A DNA stretch of 64,000 nucleotides from Dolomedes plantarius. Lineage: Eukaryota; Arthropoda; Arachnida; Araneae; Dolomedidae. Location: the NCBI GenBank assembly GCA_907164885.2, contig OU015492.1, forward strand, positions 197,940,960 through 198,004,959, read 5' to 3'. Below, one piece after another: positions 62,843-64,000 of this stretch (position 1 is the stretch's first letter; every line of letters begins with the position of its first letter). The position numbers were made by a program, and so were the translations under genes. The notes beneath the pieces were generated by a model that saw nothing but the letters and a program-made list of their open reading frames with translations, was not told the DNA's origin and did not search any database.

Positions 62843-64000
62843 TGGTGAAATAAATTAAGAGAATTTGCATATTTTATCGAATTTCATGAAAAGAACTGAA
62901 CTGAATTTCAAACCACTGTTTCTAGACAAAAATGCAAATCTTGTACGTCAAATACGTAAGCGTACACGTGTGTGTAGACTGAGACAGTAGAGAAACAGGC
63001 TTTATAAGCGCGCGTAAGTTAAGACGCATTTCGTTCGCTAGCACACCTTGGCGAATTTCTTGGTGTTATTTTGCAGCAATCGGTTAATTTCAAATTGTAA
63101 CAGTAAAAATGAGTAACCACCAACGTTTAAATGATGGAATGAGGTGGCGAATTGTGAGGAGGCTAGAAGCAGGTCAACCTCAAGTCCAAATTTGTAGAGA
63201 GTTCAATTTAACGCCCAGCGTCGTGTGTAACTGATGGAAACAGTTCCAGGATACCGGATCCATCGAGAGAAAGCCTGGGCAAGGTCGTCCAAGAGCCACG
63301 ACGGCCAGAGAAGATCGCCATTTGTCGATTATAGCGAGGCGTGACAGGAGTGCTACAGCTTCTCAGCTCTCTCGTGACTTGTATGCAGCCACAAGAACCC
63401 GTGTATCAAGGGTGACTGTTTCCAAAAGACTTCATGAGACAGGGTTGTTTGCAAGAAGAACTGCTGTTTGCGTCCCGCTAACTTCTACGAACAGGAGAAT
63501 CCGTTTATCATGGTGCAGAGAGCATAGAGATTGGAGTATGGATCAATGGGCGACCGTTCTCTTCACTGATGAGTACCGGTTCAGCCTAAATACCGATTCT
63601 CGCCGTACGTTCATATGGAGAGAACCAGGGACACGCTACCTACACATTAATGTCCGCAAAATCGACCATTATGGCGGAGGAGGTTTAATGGTCTGGGCAG
63701 GCATCATGTTGGATGGCCGCACACCTCTTCCTGTCTTTGAAAGAGGCACTGTGACTGGTGTGAGGTTTTGGAGCCCTGTGTTTCAGGGGTGCAGTTGGCT
63801 CTGAATTCATTTTAATGGGCGATAACGCGAGGCCACATAGAGCTCTTCTGGTCGACGAATTTCTAGAGAGTGAGGATATTCGTCGGATGGATTGGCCAGG
63901 CAGATCTCCAGACCTTAACCCTATAGAGCATGTCTGGGACGCTCTGGGGAGGGCAATTGCAACTCGCAACCCCCCTCCATAAACCATCCAGGGAATGAAA
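62840..64000 (+). mobile_element. Tc1-like DNA transposon, cut by the window edge
   Basis: The left end CACTGGTGAAATAAATTAAG follows TA (62838-62839) at the edge of the TA array. The transposase gene follows on the plus strand. The right terminal repeat lies outside the window. Confidence 0.85.
63109..64000 (+). pseudogene. Tc1-like DD34E transposase, broken and partial
   Basis: It starts at ATG 63109 (MSNHQRLNDGMRWRIVRRLE). An in-frame TGA at 63232-63234 lies in the helix-turn-helix. GQGRPRATTARED, LFARRTAVCVPLT and DWSMDQWATVLFTDEYRF follow; the first catalytic region has Y where S is usual (DEYRF). GGGGLMVWAGIMLDGRTPL precedes a frameshift/deletion near 63770-63810. After it, MGDNARPHRALLVDEFLESE and SPDLNPIEHVWDALG give the second and third catalytic residues 34 apart. 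A further in-frame TAA follows PPP near 63980. At least three lesions; the C-terminus is off-window. Confidence 0.88.

Overview
The window is AT-rich, gene-poor nuclear DNA of an animal, most likely an arthropod and probably a spider. The basis is family recognition by eye: the Tc1/mariner transposase phrases, the LINE-type RNase H fragment, the Gypsy gag and the BEL/Pao polyprotein look like those common in chelicerate genomes. No searches were run. I found no host protein gene, no functional tRNA or rRNA gene, and no CRISPR or operon-like structure. Almost every recognisable coding stretch belongs to a mobile element.

Layout. 1-10 kb: cut-and-paste DNA transposons and non-autonomous relatives, many with exact TA target duplications. 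These include two long-inverted-repeat mariner-type elements (1394-2172 and 5628-6680), a mariner deletion derivative (5046-5534), a dispersed repeat (4880-7247, with an inverted partner at 16505-16800), a ~517 bp tandem duplication (6731-7763), and a Tc1 element (8023-9412) nested in a smaller element (7936-9749). 10-13 kb: a decayed Tc1 transposase gene split by a 1.66 kb solo LTR that has a 5-bp target duplication. 13-21 kb: LINE and DNA-transposon fragments, a TTAA-flanked MITE and a Tc1 relic. 21-23 kb: a foldback element whose central (TA)n array received a Tc1 element that is one stop codon short of an open transposase. 24-31 kb: a foldback, SINE-like sequence, a small MITE, and a second copy of the solo LTR with a hAT-like element inside. 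31-38 kb: another Tc1 element, AT-rich spacer and a LINE RNase H remnant. 38-43 kb: a tRNA-derived SINE with a 12-bp duplication and a Penelope-like retroelement.

43.5-55 kb is a block of LTR retrotransposons. A Gypsy element (43564-48565) has an intact gag, a broken pol and an integrase lacking its catalytic core. A TTAA MITE sits in its 3' LTR. A BEL/Pao element (49053-54921) has 215-bp LTRs differing at two positions and a GTATG duplication. 55-64 kb holds more Tc1, pogo-like and TTAA elements, a SINE-like insertion with a 12-bp duplication, and a Tc1 gene running off the right edge.

The elements do not form a pathway. The interest lies in nesting order, filled/empty site pairs that prove target preference, repeated use of (TA)n arrays as landing sites, and a retroelement with an N-terminal CxC...HxxH motif beside a perfect 29-bp inverted repeat.
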